Part shown: piece after piece, positions 54,733-63,853 of the stretch
Layout of the letters: each line of letters starts with the position of its first letter
Position numbering within the stretch: position 1 is the first letter of the stretch
NCBI GenBank assembly: GCA_934168305.1
Contig: CAKPNF010000001.1
Location: forward strand, 124,001-188,000
Direction of reading: 5' to 3'
Source: an uncultured Clostridia bacterium
Lineage (GTDB): Bacteria > Bacillota > Clostridia > TANB77 > CAG-508
Length of the DNA stretch: 64,000 bases
Made by a program: the position numbers and the translations under genes
Notes under the pieces: generated by a model
What the model saw: only the letters and a program-made list of their open reading frames with translations
The model's database searches: none
Told to the model about the DNA's origin: nothing

Positions 54733-56184
54733 ATGAAAATTGGAAAAACACACAAATTTTATGTGGATGTATTTGCACGGCATTCAGGCGTAACTGGATC
54801 TTGTTTTTTAAATTCAATTCATTGGCCTGACGGAAATAATTTACGGTTTTTAATAGACGCTGGAACCGCACAAGGAAATGACAATAATGGCTTTTTTAAT
54901 TGCTTTTTTCCTTTTAATACAGATAAGATTAATTTTATAGTTCTTACACATGGTCATCAAGATCATCAAGGAATGTTGCCAGTTGTAGTAAGACAAGGAT
55001 TTAAAGGAAAAATTTATACAAGTTATGCAACTAGTAAGTTAATTAATTTGTCTTTATTTGATAACTGCAAAATTACTGACCCATATCTTGAAACACCTTT
55101 AGCTACTCAAAATGAAGTAGAAAGAACGCTTGATTTAATTATTGGTTGTTCTAATAAAAGAGTCATAAAACCTCATAAAAATGTCAGTATTGTATTTTAC
55201 TCAAATGGACATCTTTTGGGTGCTATTGTAACTTTAATTATTATCAGCTGTCCGGGCGAAGATGATATAACTCTTGTTTACACAGGAGATTATAAAAATA
55301 ATAATATTTTCTTTGATGTTGATAAAATTCCTCAGCAAGTAAGAAAATTACAAATATCTTCAATCTTTTGTGAATCAACATATGGTAATGTGGATTCAAC
55401 GGATAGCCAATTCTCAAAATGTTTAGCATCTAATACGGAAAAAGCTTTAAAAGAAGGAAAGACTGTTATCTACCCTACATTTGCTCAGGGTCGATGTCAA
55501 GAAACTTTATATTGTATTAAATCTTGGAAAGATGCAAATCTTATTCCAAAAAACATTCCAGTATATCTGGATGGTACAGCATCTCAAAACTTTACAAGAA
55601 GTTATCTATATGATAGCCTTGGTATTAAACATTCAATGAAAAAGTTTTTGCCTGAAAATGTAAAATTTGTTCCACAAGCACGAGACAGAATGATTTATAG
55701 AAGAAAAATTATGGATAATACATCTCCAAAAATCATTTTATCTTCAGGTGGTATGGCATCATATGGTGCTATAACAAACTATATTAAAAACTATTTATCA
55801 CAAGATGATGCTTTAATACATTTTCTAGGATATTGTTCTCCAAATTCTGATGCATTTAGATTATTAAATACAAAGGATGGAGAAACGATTAGATACAAGG
55901 ATTGTGAATTTACCAAGAGATGTCAGATAAAAAAGACTTCAGAACTTTCCTCTCATGCAAAAAGAGATGAATTGTTATGGTTTATCAATAATTTTCCTAA
56001 CGTAAAATCTGTAGTAATTAATCATGGAGATGTCTTAATTAAAAAACAGTTTAGAGAATATTTGTTAGAAAATTTAAATCTTCCTGAAGAACAAATCAAA
56101 ATTGCTAATTCTGAAATTGCATTTCGTATAGAATCAAACGGAATTTCAGATGTGTTTAAAACAAATTTTAGTTCAATTCTTTAA
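54733..56184 (+). CDS. Beta-CASP metallo-beta-lactamase RNase-like protein 1
   Basis: 483 aa, AAGGAGTG before ATG. Metallo-beta-lactamase motifs: LTHGHQDHQG (71-80), His in SNGHLLGA, Asp in YTGDYKN. Beta-CASP motifs: Glu in CESTYGN, FAQGRCQE, SSGGMASYG, His in SSHAKRDELL, and NHGD. Members such as RNase J and CPSF73 cut RNA. A paralogue starts 55 bases downstream, so they form a pair on the plus strand among minus-strand genes. The substrate (RNA or DNA) is inferred from the family. Confidence 0.88.
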   Translation: MKIGKTHKFYVDVFARHSGVTGSCFLNSIHWPDGNNLRFLIDAGTAQGNDNNGFFNCFFPFNTDKINFIVLTHGHQDHQGMLPVVVRQGFKGKIYTSYATSKLINLSLFDNCKITDPYLETPLATQNEVERTLDLIIGCSNKRVIKPHKNVSIVFYSNGHLLGAIVTLIIISCPGEDDITLVYTGDYKNNNIFFDVDKIPQQVRKLQISSIFCESTYGNVDSTDSQFSKCLASNTEKALKEGKTVIYPTFAQGRCQETLYCIKSWKDANLIPKNIPVYLDGTASQNFTRSYLYDSLGIKHSMKKFLPENVKFVPQARDRMIYRRKIMDNTSPKIILSSGGMASYGAITNYIKNYLSQDDALIHFLGYCSPNSDAFRLLNTKDGETIRYKDCEFTKRCQIKKTSELSSHAKRDELLWFINNFPNVKSVVINHGDVLIKKQFREYLLENLNLPEEQIKIANSEIAFRIESNGISDVFKTNFSSIL

Positions 56185-56238
56185 TAGTCCAACAGAATTG
56201 CTTTATAAGTAATTCATAAAAAGAAAGGAGTGCTTTTT

Positions 56239-57672
56239 ATGGCCAAAGGAGTTCGGACAAAATGGTATGCAGATATTAGAGGATACCATAGTAAAGTAAC
56301 AGGATCATGTATACGAAACACTATACACTTTTCCGATGGAGAAAAATTCCGTTTTTTAGTTGATTACGGTGTTTATCAAGGTGAAAGAGAAACTACAGAC
56401 GAAGTGCTAACTTACAATGATAGTGTTAACCCAGAAAAGATTGGTGCTGTTCTCCTGACGCATACTCACCTTGATCATGATGGTGCATTACCAATGTTTG
56501 TTCGGAATGGATATTCAAGAAATATTTATATGTCTATTCCAACATCAATATTGTTACCAGTAAGCCTCGAAGATAGTTTTAATGTTATGAAAAACATTTG
56601 TAAAACTAAAAAACAGCCTATGTTATTTAAAGAAGAACATATTTTTCAAACATTAAAACATGTGTGTGCAGTTAATTATGAAGAAACTATCTCTATTCAC
56701 CCTAATATTAATGTAACTTTTTTCAATAACGGCCATCTAACAGGTAGTTCAATAATTTTGGTTCAAATTTTTGATCCATGTGGCGAAAGAATCAATCTTC
56801 TTTTTACTGGAGATTATAAGAAAGACAATATATTTTTAGATTTAAAGCCTTTGCCAGATTGGGTTTTAAAATTAGACAATTTGACAATTATTACTGAATC
56901 AACTTATGGAGATACAGACTCTAAAGATGTTGAAAAAGTTTGGGCAGATAATATTAAGGAAGCTTGTAAGAATGACTCTATAATTGTTATTCCTGTCTTT
57001 GCACAAGGAAGAATGCAAGAAATTATGTATAATGTAAAACTTCTTCAAAAAGAAGGCATTATCCCTGACAATTATATTATTGAAATTGCTGGGAAAACAG
57101 GAATAAAGTACAATTCCGTTTATATGAGCCGTTTTAGAGACTTGTGCATCAAAGAAGAAATGGCATCATTTATTCCAAATAATATTCACATTGTTGATTC
57201 AAAGAGTTCCATGTCTATCAGATGTGATAATAAAAAACCTAGAATTATTATAACAACATCTGGAATGGGAAATTTTGGACCAGCAAATAGTTATATTCCT
57301 GAGGTATTACCAAATCCAAATGCAGTTATACACTTTACAGGATATATGGCAGAAGGCACTTTAGGAAGAAAACTACAGGAAACTAGACTTGGAGAAAGTG
57401 TTACTATTAAAGGCCGTATGGAAATTCCTAGAAGAGCTAAAATTTTTAGCACCAGTGAATTTTCTTCTCATGCAAAAGCTGATGAACTTATCGATTTTAT
57501 TAATAAATTTAATCCTAGAGCTGTTTTAGTAAATCATGGTGAACATGAAGTTAAATCTATATTTGCTAAAAGAGTTGCAGAAAATACTTCTGCAAGAAAA
57601 GTTGGTATATTAGGAGAAGGATTTGTATATAGAATAGATCCATATGGGATTGTAAAACCAGTTAAAAAGTAA
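56239..57672 (+). CDS. Beta-CASP metallo-beta-lactamase RNase-like protein 2
   Basis: ATG 56239 follows AAAGGAG by eight bases; 477 aa. Motifs: LTHTHLDHDG, FNNGHLTGSS, FTGDYKKDN, TESTYGDTDS, FAQGRMQEIMYN, TSGMGNFGPANSY, SSHAKADELIDF and NHGEHEVK. All metal ligands present. It is paralogous to the upstream protein over the whole length (shared HSxVTGSC opening and YKxxNIFxD), so they may act as a heterodimer. Confidence 0.88.
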   Translation: MAKGVRTKWYADIRGYHSKVTGSCIRNTIHFSDGEKFRFLVDYGVYQGERETTDEVLTYNDSVNPEKIGAVLLTHTHLDHDGALPMFVRNGYSRNIYMSIPTSILLPVSLEDSFNVMKNICKTKKQPMLFKEEHIFQTLKHVCAVNYEETISIHPNINVTFFNNGHLTGSSIILVQIFDPCGERINLLFTGDYKKDNIFLDLKPLPDWVLKLDNLTIITESTYGDTDSKDVEKVWADNIKEACKNDSIIVIPVFAQGRMQEIMYNVKLLQKEGIIPDNYIIEIAGKTGIKYNSVYMSRFRDLCIKEEMASFIPNNIHIVDSKSSMSIRCDNKKPRIIITTSGMGNFGPANSYIPEVLPNPNAVIHFTGYMAEGTLGRKLQETRLGESVTIKGRMEIPRRAKIFSTSEFSSHAKADELIDFINKFNPRAVLVNHGEHEVKSIFAKRVAENTSARKVGILGEGFVYRIDPYGIVKPVKK

Positions 57673-57680
57673 AACTTCAA

Positions 57681-57716
57681 AGAGGTAAGCTTTAATTGCT
57701 TACCTCTAATATTTTT
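57681..57716. terminator. Bidirectional terminator
   Basis: GAGGTAAGC pairs perfectly with GCTTACCTC, then T-rich. The stop of lysC lies within it; the beta-CASP pair converges on it. Confidence 0.85.
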
Positions 57717-58693
57717 GAGTGAGTTTTCTCTAATATTTCATCACTAACAACATTTTTAAATTCAATAGAAATTTTAGATTCAGAAACATTAAATTCTAAC
57801 ATTTCCAATTTTTCATCCTGAATCACATCAATAACTTTCTTTATAAAATCCACATTCCTAATTATGCCATTACCAATAAAAGAAATTCTTGAAACATCTT
57901 TTTTTACAACACTCTTAATAGTATTTTCTTCAATAATATCAGTAATAATAGTACCAGCCTTATTGTTAAAAGTAGACTTTGTAATAATAGGAATTTTAAA
58001 CTTATCTCCTATCTCAGCACATCTATTATGAAGAACTTTTGCACCCTCACTTGAAATTTCCATCATTTCACTATACGAAAGAGCAGATAATTTTTTAGCA
58101 TTTTCAACCTTATTAGGATCTGCTGTATATACACCATCAACATCAGAAAAAATATAACACTCCTTAGCATTTAAAGCTGCAGCTATTGCAATAGCACTTG
58201 TATCAGAGCCACCTCTTCCCAATGTTGTAATATCCATATTTTCATTAAAGCCCTGAAAACCGGCTACTATAACAATTTTTCTGTCTCCTAGTTCCTTTAA
58301 AATTCTTGTTGTATCAATATTTTTTATGATAGCATTCTGATTTGTATTATCAGTAAGTATGCCTGCTTGCATACCCGTCAAAGAAATTGACTTATACCCC
58401 ATTCCGTTTAATAATATACTCAATTTTGCAATTGATATCTGTTCACCTGAACTAAGTAACATATCCATTTCTCTAAAATACTGGGATTGTGGGGCCACCA
58501 CACCAAATCCCTCTTTTTTGTAAAGTTTTGATGCCTCATTTATTAATTTGTCCGTTGTTTTTCCTTGTGCGGACAATACTACAACTATATTTTTTTCCTT
58601 ATTATACATATCTATAATCTTTTGTGCTACAATTCTAAGCTTTTCGTCATCTGCTACCGAACTTCCTCCAAATTTCATAACAATTGTGTCCAT
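57692..58693 (-). CDS. lysC: Aspartate kinase with an in-frame repeat insertion
   Basis: ATG 58693 has GAGGTGG upstream; 333 aa. Kinase motifs: VMKFGGSSVADDEKL, VVVLSAQGKTTDKL, REMDMLLSSGEQIS, TTLGRGGSDTSAIAIA and FSDVDGVYTADPNKV. A short ACT-like tail follows, so this is a compact form. Phosphorylates aspartate for lysine, threonine, methionine (and dipicolinate via diaminopimelate). Between residues about 60 and 73 the usual short link is replaced by KKEGFGVVAPQSQ, encoded by the dispersed palindromic repeat. Confidence 0.93.
   Translation of the reverse strand: MDTIVMKFGGSSVADDEKLRIVAQKIIDMYNKEKNIVVVLSAQGKTTDKLINEASKLYKKEGFGVVAPQSQYFREMDMLLSSGEQISIAKLSILLNGMGYKSISLTGMQAGILTDNTNQNAIIKNIDTTRILKELGDRKIVIVAGFQGFNENMDITTLGRGGSDTSAIAIAAALNAKECYIFSDVDGVYTADPNKVENAKKLSALSYSEMMEISSEGAKVLHNRCAEIGDKFKIPIITKSTFNNKAGTIITDIIEENTIKSVVKKDVSRISFIGNGIIRNVDFIKKVIDVIQDEKLEMLEFNVSESKISIEFKNVVSDEILEKTHSKILEVSN
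58483..58517. repeat. GGGGCCACC palindromic repeat inside the lysC coding region
   Basis: GGGATT, then GGGGCCACCACACC, then AAATCCCTC and T6, matching the copies at 17698-17787 and 22160-22196. It keeps the lysC frame and adds roughly ten residues. Confidence 0.9.
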
Positions 58694-58721
58694 TTGGACC
58701 ACCTCTTTAAAATAAATATAT

Positions 58722-58752
58722 AGAGCCGTATTTTATTTAAAATATGACTCTA
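58722..58752 (-). terminator. Terminator between prfB and lysC
   Basis: AGAGCCGTATTTT pairs with AAATATGACTCT with one mismatch and one G-T. Confidence 0.6.
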
Positions 58753-58796
58753 TATAGTATATGTTTCTTTTTATGATTTTGCTATTTATTTAGAAA

Positions 58797-59916
58797 TTAA
58801 GTTTTTTGACTCGTTCCCAAATCTTCTTTTAAAAAACTTTCCATGAATCCATCTAAATCGCCATCCATAACACCTTGCACATTTCCTACTTCATAATTAG
58901 TTCTGTGGTCTTTTACCATAGTATATGGGCAAAATACATATGAACGTATCTGGCTTCCCCATGCTATATCTCTTTGTTCTCCTTTTAAGTCTTCAATTTT
59001 TTCTTTATGTTCTTGTTCTTTTAAATCAAATAGTTTGGATTTAAGCATTTTCATAGCAGTTTCTCTATTTTGAATTTGTGAACGTTCTGATTGACATGCT
59101 ACAACAGTGTTTGTTGGAATATGTGTAATTCTTACTGCTGAAGATGTTTTATTTATGTGTTGTCCTCCAGCTCCTGATGCTCTGTATGTGTCAATTCTTA
59201 AATCGTCTGGATTTATATTTATTTCTATATCTTCTGTTATTTCCGGTAATACTTCTACTGATGCAAATGATGTATGTCTTCTTCCTCCACTGTCAAATGG
59301 CGAAATCCTTACTAATCTATGAACACCTTTTTCAGATTTCATGTATCCATAAGCATTTTGACCAATTATTTCAAATGTTACACTTTTTATCCCTGCTTCT
59401 TCTCCTTCCAGATAATCAAGCTCTTTTACTTCATACTCGTTTTTTGTAGCCCATCTTGTGTACATTCTGTATAGCATCTCTGCCCAATCCTGTGATTCTG
59501 TTCCTCCTGCTCCTGGATGAATTGTAACTATTGCGTTATTTGCATCATATTTGCCAGATAATAATGTTTCTAGTTCTAATTTTTCAATATTCTTTTGCTC
59601 TTTTTTAGTATTTTTCACTATATCTTTTGCTATTTCTTCATCAAATTCCAATTGAACTAACTCTGATAATTCTAATAAATTGTTTATTTCTTTTTCTAAT
59701 TTTTTATATTTTACATATTTACTTTTTATTCTTTTTATTTCTGATAATACTTTTGTTGTATTTTCTGTATCTTCCCAAAATTCTTGTTTTGTTGTTTTTT
59801 CTTCTAATTCATTCAATTTTTTTTCTAAACTAGGTATGTCAAAGAGACTCACCCAAGCTTTTTAATTTTTCTTTTAATTCGTTAAGTATCTTGATTGTTT
59901 CTTCAAGTTCTAACAT
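58797..59916 (-). CDS. prfB: Peptide chain release factor 2 with programmed +1 frameshift
   Basis: The gene starts at ATG 59916 (GGGGTG upstream) with MLELEETIKILNELKEKLKS then reaches an in-frame TGA at 59841-59839. The context CTT TGA C with GGGTGAG six bases before it is the classic RF2 slip site; a +1 shift joins DIPSLEKKLNELEE and the rest, giving about 372 aa. Domain marks: HPGAGGTESQDWAEML with the GGQ loop ASGAGGQHINKTSSAVRITH. RF2 ends translation at UGA and UAA; low RF2 favours the shift, so it controls itself. Confidence 0.95.
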
Positions 59917-59944
59917 AAAATCACCCCTTATAATAGAAAAAGTA

Positions 59945-59965
59945 AAGGGAGATAAATCTCCCCCT
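59945..59965 (-). terminator. Terminator of the 59964-60209 gene
   Basis: On the minus strand GGGAGA-ttta-TCTCCC is followed by TTTACTTTTT. Confidence 0.75.
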
Positions 59966-60209
59966 ATAAAAGTCCTTCAAATTCCATAATTAATTTATTT
60001 ATTTTCTCTATATTTTCAGCCCTAAAGTTAAAAACCAAAATTTCTTGTAATTCTACTTTATAAAAAGTTAAAATACAATCATTTTTTGCTGATAGCAAAC
60101 AAAATAAATCAAAAGATATTTTATTTCTTAATCTCAACGGTATTGTAATTGTTACCTCCCGTTCTCCTCCTCTTGTTATTTTTCCCTCCTGCAACAAAAT
60201 AATATCCAT
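59964..60209 (-). CDS. Small hypothetical protein (81 aa)
   Basis: AAAGGAG before ATG. Soluble; the middle (REVTITIPLRLRNKISFDLF) looks beta-rich. No family recognised. The next minus-strand gene upstream has a similar size and may be co-regulated, but a terminator lies between. Confidence 0.6.
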   Translation of the reverse strand: MDIILLQEGKITRGGEREVTITIPLRLRNKISFDLFCLLSAKNDCILTFYKVELQEILVFNFRAENIEKINKLIMEFEGLL

Positions 60210-60333
60210 TTTTAGGACTCCTTTCTATGTTTTTTAATATATTATCACAAATAACATAATTTTTCAAGAATTTTACATATTTTTTTGATTAGCTACGCGA
60301 TTAAAATATTTATATACTGTAAACATAGAAAAG

Positions 60334-60360
60334 AGGAGATAATTAAAATTATTCTCCACT
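60334..60360 (-). terminator. Terminator hairpin
   Basis: On the minus strand GGAGAATAAT/ATTATCTCC with one bulge, followed by TCTTTTC. Confidence 0.65.
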
Positions 60361-60372
60361 TTCATTTATTGG

Positions 60373-60603
60373 TTATAACTTTTTTGAAAAATTTTCTAAT
60401 TTTTTCCAATCATCAGATGAGATTAAAAAAAATCTAAGTCTTCTATCGCTATCAATACTAAAATAGCAATTGAAGCCCTCCTTTCTACAGTTATAAACAA
60501 TTTTTTTTACTTTTTCATAATCCTTAGATACATCATCTAATGGATATGAAATATAAATTTTTCGTGTTTTTTTTATTAATGTCTTTTTTGTTGAACCATT
60601 CAT
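60373..60603 (-). CDS. Small basic hypothetical protein (76 aa)
   Basis: Start at ATG 60603, with AGGAGAG seven to eight bases upstream; an earlier ATG at 60621 lacks a site. Lys-rich N-terminus (MNGSTKKTLIKKTRKIYISY), then IVYNCRKEGFNCYFSIDSDR RLRFFLI. No family recognised. Confidence 0.55.
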   Translation of the reverse strand: MNGSTKKTLIKKTRKIYISYPLDDVSKDYEKVKKIVYNCRKEGFNCYFSIDSDRRLRFFLISSDDWKKLENFSKKL

Positions 60604-60749
60604 AAGTGTCTCTCCTTTCATTTTGCCTTGACACGATTCTAAAAACTATATTTACATAATAACATAAAATATGATAATATTCAAGTCTTATATAATTAAA
60701 AACTTATTACATTAGATATTTTCTGGCTTTAAGTAGTAAACAAAAAGAA

Positions 60750-60776
60750 AGTTAACATATTATAGCTATGTTAACT
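60750..60776. terminator. Terminator-like hairpin
   Basis: AGTTAACAT pairs perfectly with ATGTTAACT; on the minus strand TTCTTTTTG follows. It ends the SEC-C ORF. Confidence 0.7.
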
Positions 60777-60786
60777 CTCTTTATTA

Positions 60787-60876
60787 CTAATTTTTGCCAC
60801 AGCAGTTTTTATATTTTTTTCCAGAACCGCATGTTCTAGCACCTCGAATATTATTAGTATTTATTGTATTTATCAT
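60787..60876 (-). CDS. SEC-C motif peptide, probably a gene remnant (29 aa)
   Basis: Begins MINTINTNNIRGARTCGSGK and ends KYKNCCGKN: a complete SEC-C zinc motif (CGSGKKYKNCCG), normally found at the C-terminus of SecA and other proteins. The frame stays open upstream to about 60930 without a clear start site, so this may be the tail of a lost gene. Confidence 0.5.
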   Translation of the reverse strand: MINTINTNNIRGARTCGSGKKYKNCCGKN

Positions 60877-61115
60877 ATTATTTGTATTCGTTGGTGTTAC
60901 TAGACAATGCACATTTGGTATATTGTATTTTTAGTATATATAATATTTATATACCGATGTCAAATCGCTGTCATTGACATCCTACTAATATATCAAATAA
61001 TTGGCTCTTTCTTAAACAATTTATATATTTAACTTTTATTTACTTACTTCTAATATTATAATAAAAAGGAAGAAAAAAATCAACGTTTTAAAGAGGATTT
61101 TCTGTAATTTGTATA

Positions 61116-61592
61116 TCAATATTTGTAATTTGAAATTTTATCTATAATGTCAGAATGAATTACTTTTTCAAAAATATCATTTGCTTCTTTCCTAGATTCA
61201 TCAGAACTAGATATATAATAATTTTCTGTTGTTTCAATATTTTTATGACCTAAAATATCAGCAACATCTCTTATTTCTACTCCATTTTTTAATATTCTTG
61301 TTGCATAACTTCCTCTTAGATCATAAAATCTGCAATTTTTAATTCCTAGTTTTGGAGTTAATTTATCAATTGCTCTTTTTAATTTTTCATAATCTCTTTT
61401 AAGGTTTTCAAATGGGTTATTATCATTTTTATCTTGAATTTTGGACCATTCTACATAATTTATTTTTTCTTCTCGCTTTTTAATAACTTCAAGATGTTTC
61501 TCATAATCAAGTTTTTTATGTAATAATGCTATTTGCATATAATTTAAGAATCTAGCAAATACTACATCATCCTCTAACTCAATATCAAACAT
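61116..61592 (-). CDS. Tyrosine recombinase fragment (phage-integrase type)
   Basis: GGAGG eight bases before ATG; 158 aa. Only the C-terminal catalytic part is present: YDLRGSYATRILKNGVEIRD (Arg of the HxxR box, with Tyr instead of His), LGHKNIETTENYY with the nucleophile Tyr. The first catalytic Arg and the core-binding domain are absent, so it cannot recombine alone. It may be a truncated relic or a small regulator. Its leader can hide the ribosome binding site. Confidence 0.7.
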   Translation of the reverse strand: MFDIELEDDVVFARFLNYMQIALLHKKLDYEKHLEVIKKREEKINYVEWSKIQDKNDNNPFENLKRDYEKLKRAIDKLTPKLGIKNCRFYDLRGSYATRILKNGVEIRDVADILGHKNIETTENYYISSSDESRKEANDIFEKVIHSDIIDKISNYKY

Positions 61593-61600
61593 AAATAAAA

Positions 61601-61644
61601 CCTCCTACATACTCAAAATTTGCAAATTTTTGAGTATGAGGAGG
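61601..61644 (-). promoter_or_regulatory. Hairpin sequestering the ribosome binding site
   Basis: CATACTCAAAA pairs with TTTTGAGTATG, and outside it CCTCC (upstream on the minus strand) pairs with the GGAGG ribosome binding site of the recombinase fragment. About 16 pairs in all. Confidence 0.7.
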
Positions 61645-61652
61645 TCCCCTAC

Positions 61653-62048
61653 ATCTTTGTGCTAAAAAGCAAACAAGGACAAACTTACCCCTAAAAATAA
61701 GCTTGTCCTCATCTACATATTTAATTGATTTTTGCACATAAATAATAACAATTCTCACAACCACACTTCCTAATGCATAGATGTAAAAATCAGCATAAAC
61801 TCACCTAAATCTACGCCAAATTTTCTTTCAAAAATTTATCCTTTGGTTCGTTTATGCTGTATAGTGTTTTAAATGGAAGTGTCTGTATATAAGAAAAATA
61901 CACCCAATTACCCCATAATAAAGTTATTGTGTGCATTTGTAATTCTATTCTTATATGCAATAAAAAAATCCATCTTATCCCTCCTAATCTTTACAAAATC
62001 TCTTTTGTCTATTGATGGATTTATCTTTTGCTTTACCAGCGACATCTT
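61653..62048 (-). other. Long structured leader upstream of the recombinase fragment
   Basis: From a promoter at 62076 a minus-strand transcript would carry about 450 bases before the recombinase start. Paired parts: CAGCATAAAC/GTTTATGCTG (61791-61859) and GGACAAACTT/AAGCTTGTCC (61677-61708), then the RBS hairpin. No known riboswitch recognised. It also contains one 21-codon ORF. Confidence 0.4.
61908..61973 (-). CDS. Possible 21-aa peptide
   Basis: AGGAGGGATAAG leads directly into ATG; product begins MDFFIAYKNRITNAHN. The strong ribosome binding site argues for translation, perhaps as a leader peptide of the structured leader. No family. Confidence 0.35.
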   Translation of the reverse strand: MDFFIAYKNRITNAHNNFIMG

Positions 62049-62076
62049 ATCATATTTTTTATGCGAAATCTGTCAA
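62049..62076 (-). promoter_or_regulatory. Minus-strand promoter
   Basis: On the minus strand TTGACA (62076-62071), 16-base spacer, TATGAT (62054-62049). Confidence 0.55.
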
Positions 62077-62291
62077 ATTTTGCGAAAAAGTAAAAAAAGT
62101 TTACAAAAAATGTATTTTTCGGTTCCATACAACAATTTTCGCTCTTTTGTATAATATTTTGTAACAAATAAGAATAATTTTAATGGTATTTTATGATAGA
62201 AAATGATATTTTTAGAAAAAAGCAAAAAATATAGTATCTCTGCTATAAAAATATCTAAATATTCAAAGGCTTCTCGATTAAAAAGTGAAAA

Positions 62292-62325
62292 AAATAAAGC
62301 ACCTTTATATCGGCACTTTATCTAC
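62292..62325 (-). terminator. Terminator of the metallopeptidase/VWA gene
   Basis: On the minus strand AAAGTGCC/GGTGCTTT (two G-T pairs) followed by ATTTTTTTC. Confidence 0.7.
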
Positions 62326-63833
62326 TCACATCCTCGATTGAAGTATCTCTGTTAACTAAATGTAATTGTTCTAATTGTCTTTCGGTAATATTTATAACTT
62401 TACCACAACATGGATTAAAGTCTTTATTTCCATATACTAGCCAAATAACATTTTCCCTTTTTAAATCTTCCTTTGGCATTGTACCAGGGCAAGGATAACC
62501 ATCAGTAAATACTATTTTGTTGATTTCTCTCTTTTTAGTAAAACTTCTTACTGCTAAATCCCAATCCTCAGTCCATGCAGAATCTCCTCTAGCTCCTCTA
62601 GGTATTGTAAAATTGTCTATATCTCTTGCACTTTTAATATCTACAAGTCCCCAAAATTTTTCGTTAAAGCATCCAACTTTTAATTTTGATTGCTTTAATA
62701 TTGGCTTTATTTGTCTTAAAAATGCTTTTACTAAATCTAAATCTACTGATCCAGAAACATCTATCATAATTTCTGTTTCAGCCTCATCTTCTATATCATT
62801 TTCTTCTAGTCTATAGGCATAATTATTTTCTGCAATAGAGCGTCTTTGGCTCCAAATTGTTTCTGTTTTTTCTACTTCCCTTCGTAGCAAAACTTTCCAA
62901 TCAATAGTTTCTTTACTATCACCTATGCTACCAAGTTCTATTGTTCCTTCCTGTGTTCCTCTTATGTCGTGTTCTGTTTTTTCACGCCTTGCTTTAAATC
63001 TTTTTCTTTTTTCTTGTCTATTATCTTCAAATTCACTTCTCTCATCAAAGTCCATTTGTGGTTGTTCATCAATAGCTTTCTGTTTTTCTGCTCCTTCACT
63101 TTTTTGTTTTTGTCCTTGCTGTTGTTGATTTCTAAATGCTTCTTCCCATAAACTATGGTCATCTCCTTGGTGTGATGGTTGTTGTTTTCCTTCTCCTTCT
63201 CCTTCTTTTTCGCCTTTGCTTTCTCCATCACCTTGATTTCCATCCTGTTCTTGTTCCCCTTCTTGATTACCTTTTTGTTTATTTTGCTCGCCTACATCAT
63301 TTTGACTACCATCTTTATTTTCACCATCTTGGCTTTGTCCACCACTATCACCTTGATTTTGTTCTTGATTTCCTTGTCCGTTTTTGTTCTTGTTCTTTTT
63401 GTTGCTTTTCTTTTTCTTGTAATAAAATTTGATAAAATTCTTCTGCCGAATAATTTAATGCTTCTGGCATATTTACATATCCTTCTTTAATTGTAAATCC
63501 ATCTCTCTCTAAATTAGCATTTATAATAGCATCAGTTGCAATATTCCACAATTCTGGATCTCTTTTTTTACCTTCTTTATCTGTTAATCTATACATGTGC
63601 ATAAATTTAATGTGCATTATTTCGTGTGCTATTGTAAACAATCTATCGCTTTCACTTAAATTTCCAAAATAATTAGGATCAACATATATATTTTTCCCAT
63701 CTGTTGCTGCGGTATGAAAAGGTAAATCATCTTTAAACTCAATATTTGCAACTGCAATTTCGCTACCAAATCTAGGATATTTTGCCAACATTTTTCTTTT
63801 TACATCATAAATCATATCTACATTAGCATCCAT
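62318..63833 (-). pseudogene. DUF2201 protein: metallopeptidase-like plus VWA-like domain, frameshifted in the linker
   Basis: Start at ATG 63833 (GAAGGGAAG eight bases upstream). N-terminal part has HEIMHIKFMHMYR, a zincin-like HExxH, and LWNIATDAIINANL. After a Gln/Gly/Asn-rich linker comes a VWA-like domain: ETEIMIDVSGSVDLDLVKAF, GDSAWTEDWDLAVRSF and VFTDGYPCPG. The two halves lie in different frames; one base in the T5 run at 63381-63385 restores a chain of about 500 aa. Such proteins are encoded beside an AAA+ ATPase, as here. Possibly an assembly error. Confidence 0.85.
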
Positions 63834-63853
63834 CCGTTGCACTTCCCTTCTAC

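Noticed and set aside
61677..61859. Known riboswitch or tmRNA in the 61.7-61.9 kb leader
   Set aside because: Only generic inverted repeats seen; no conserved core of any known riboswitch and no tRNA-like ends.
62925..63490. Plus-strand hydrophobic ORFs in the DUF2201 linker
   Set aside because: They are antisense to a Gln/Gly/Asn-rich linker, which reads as Leu/Val/Phe-rich in the opposite frames.
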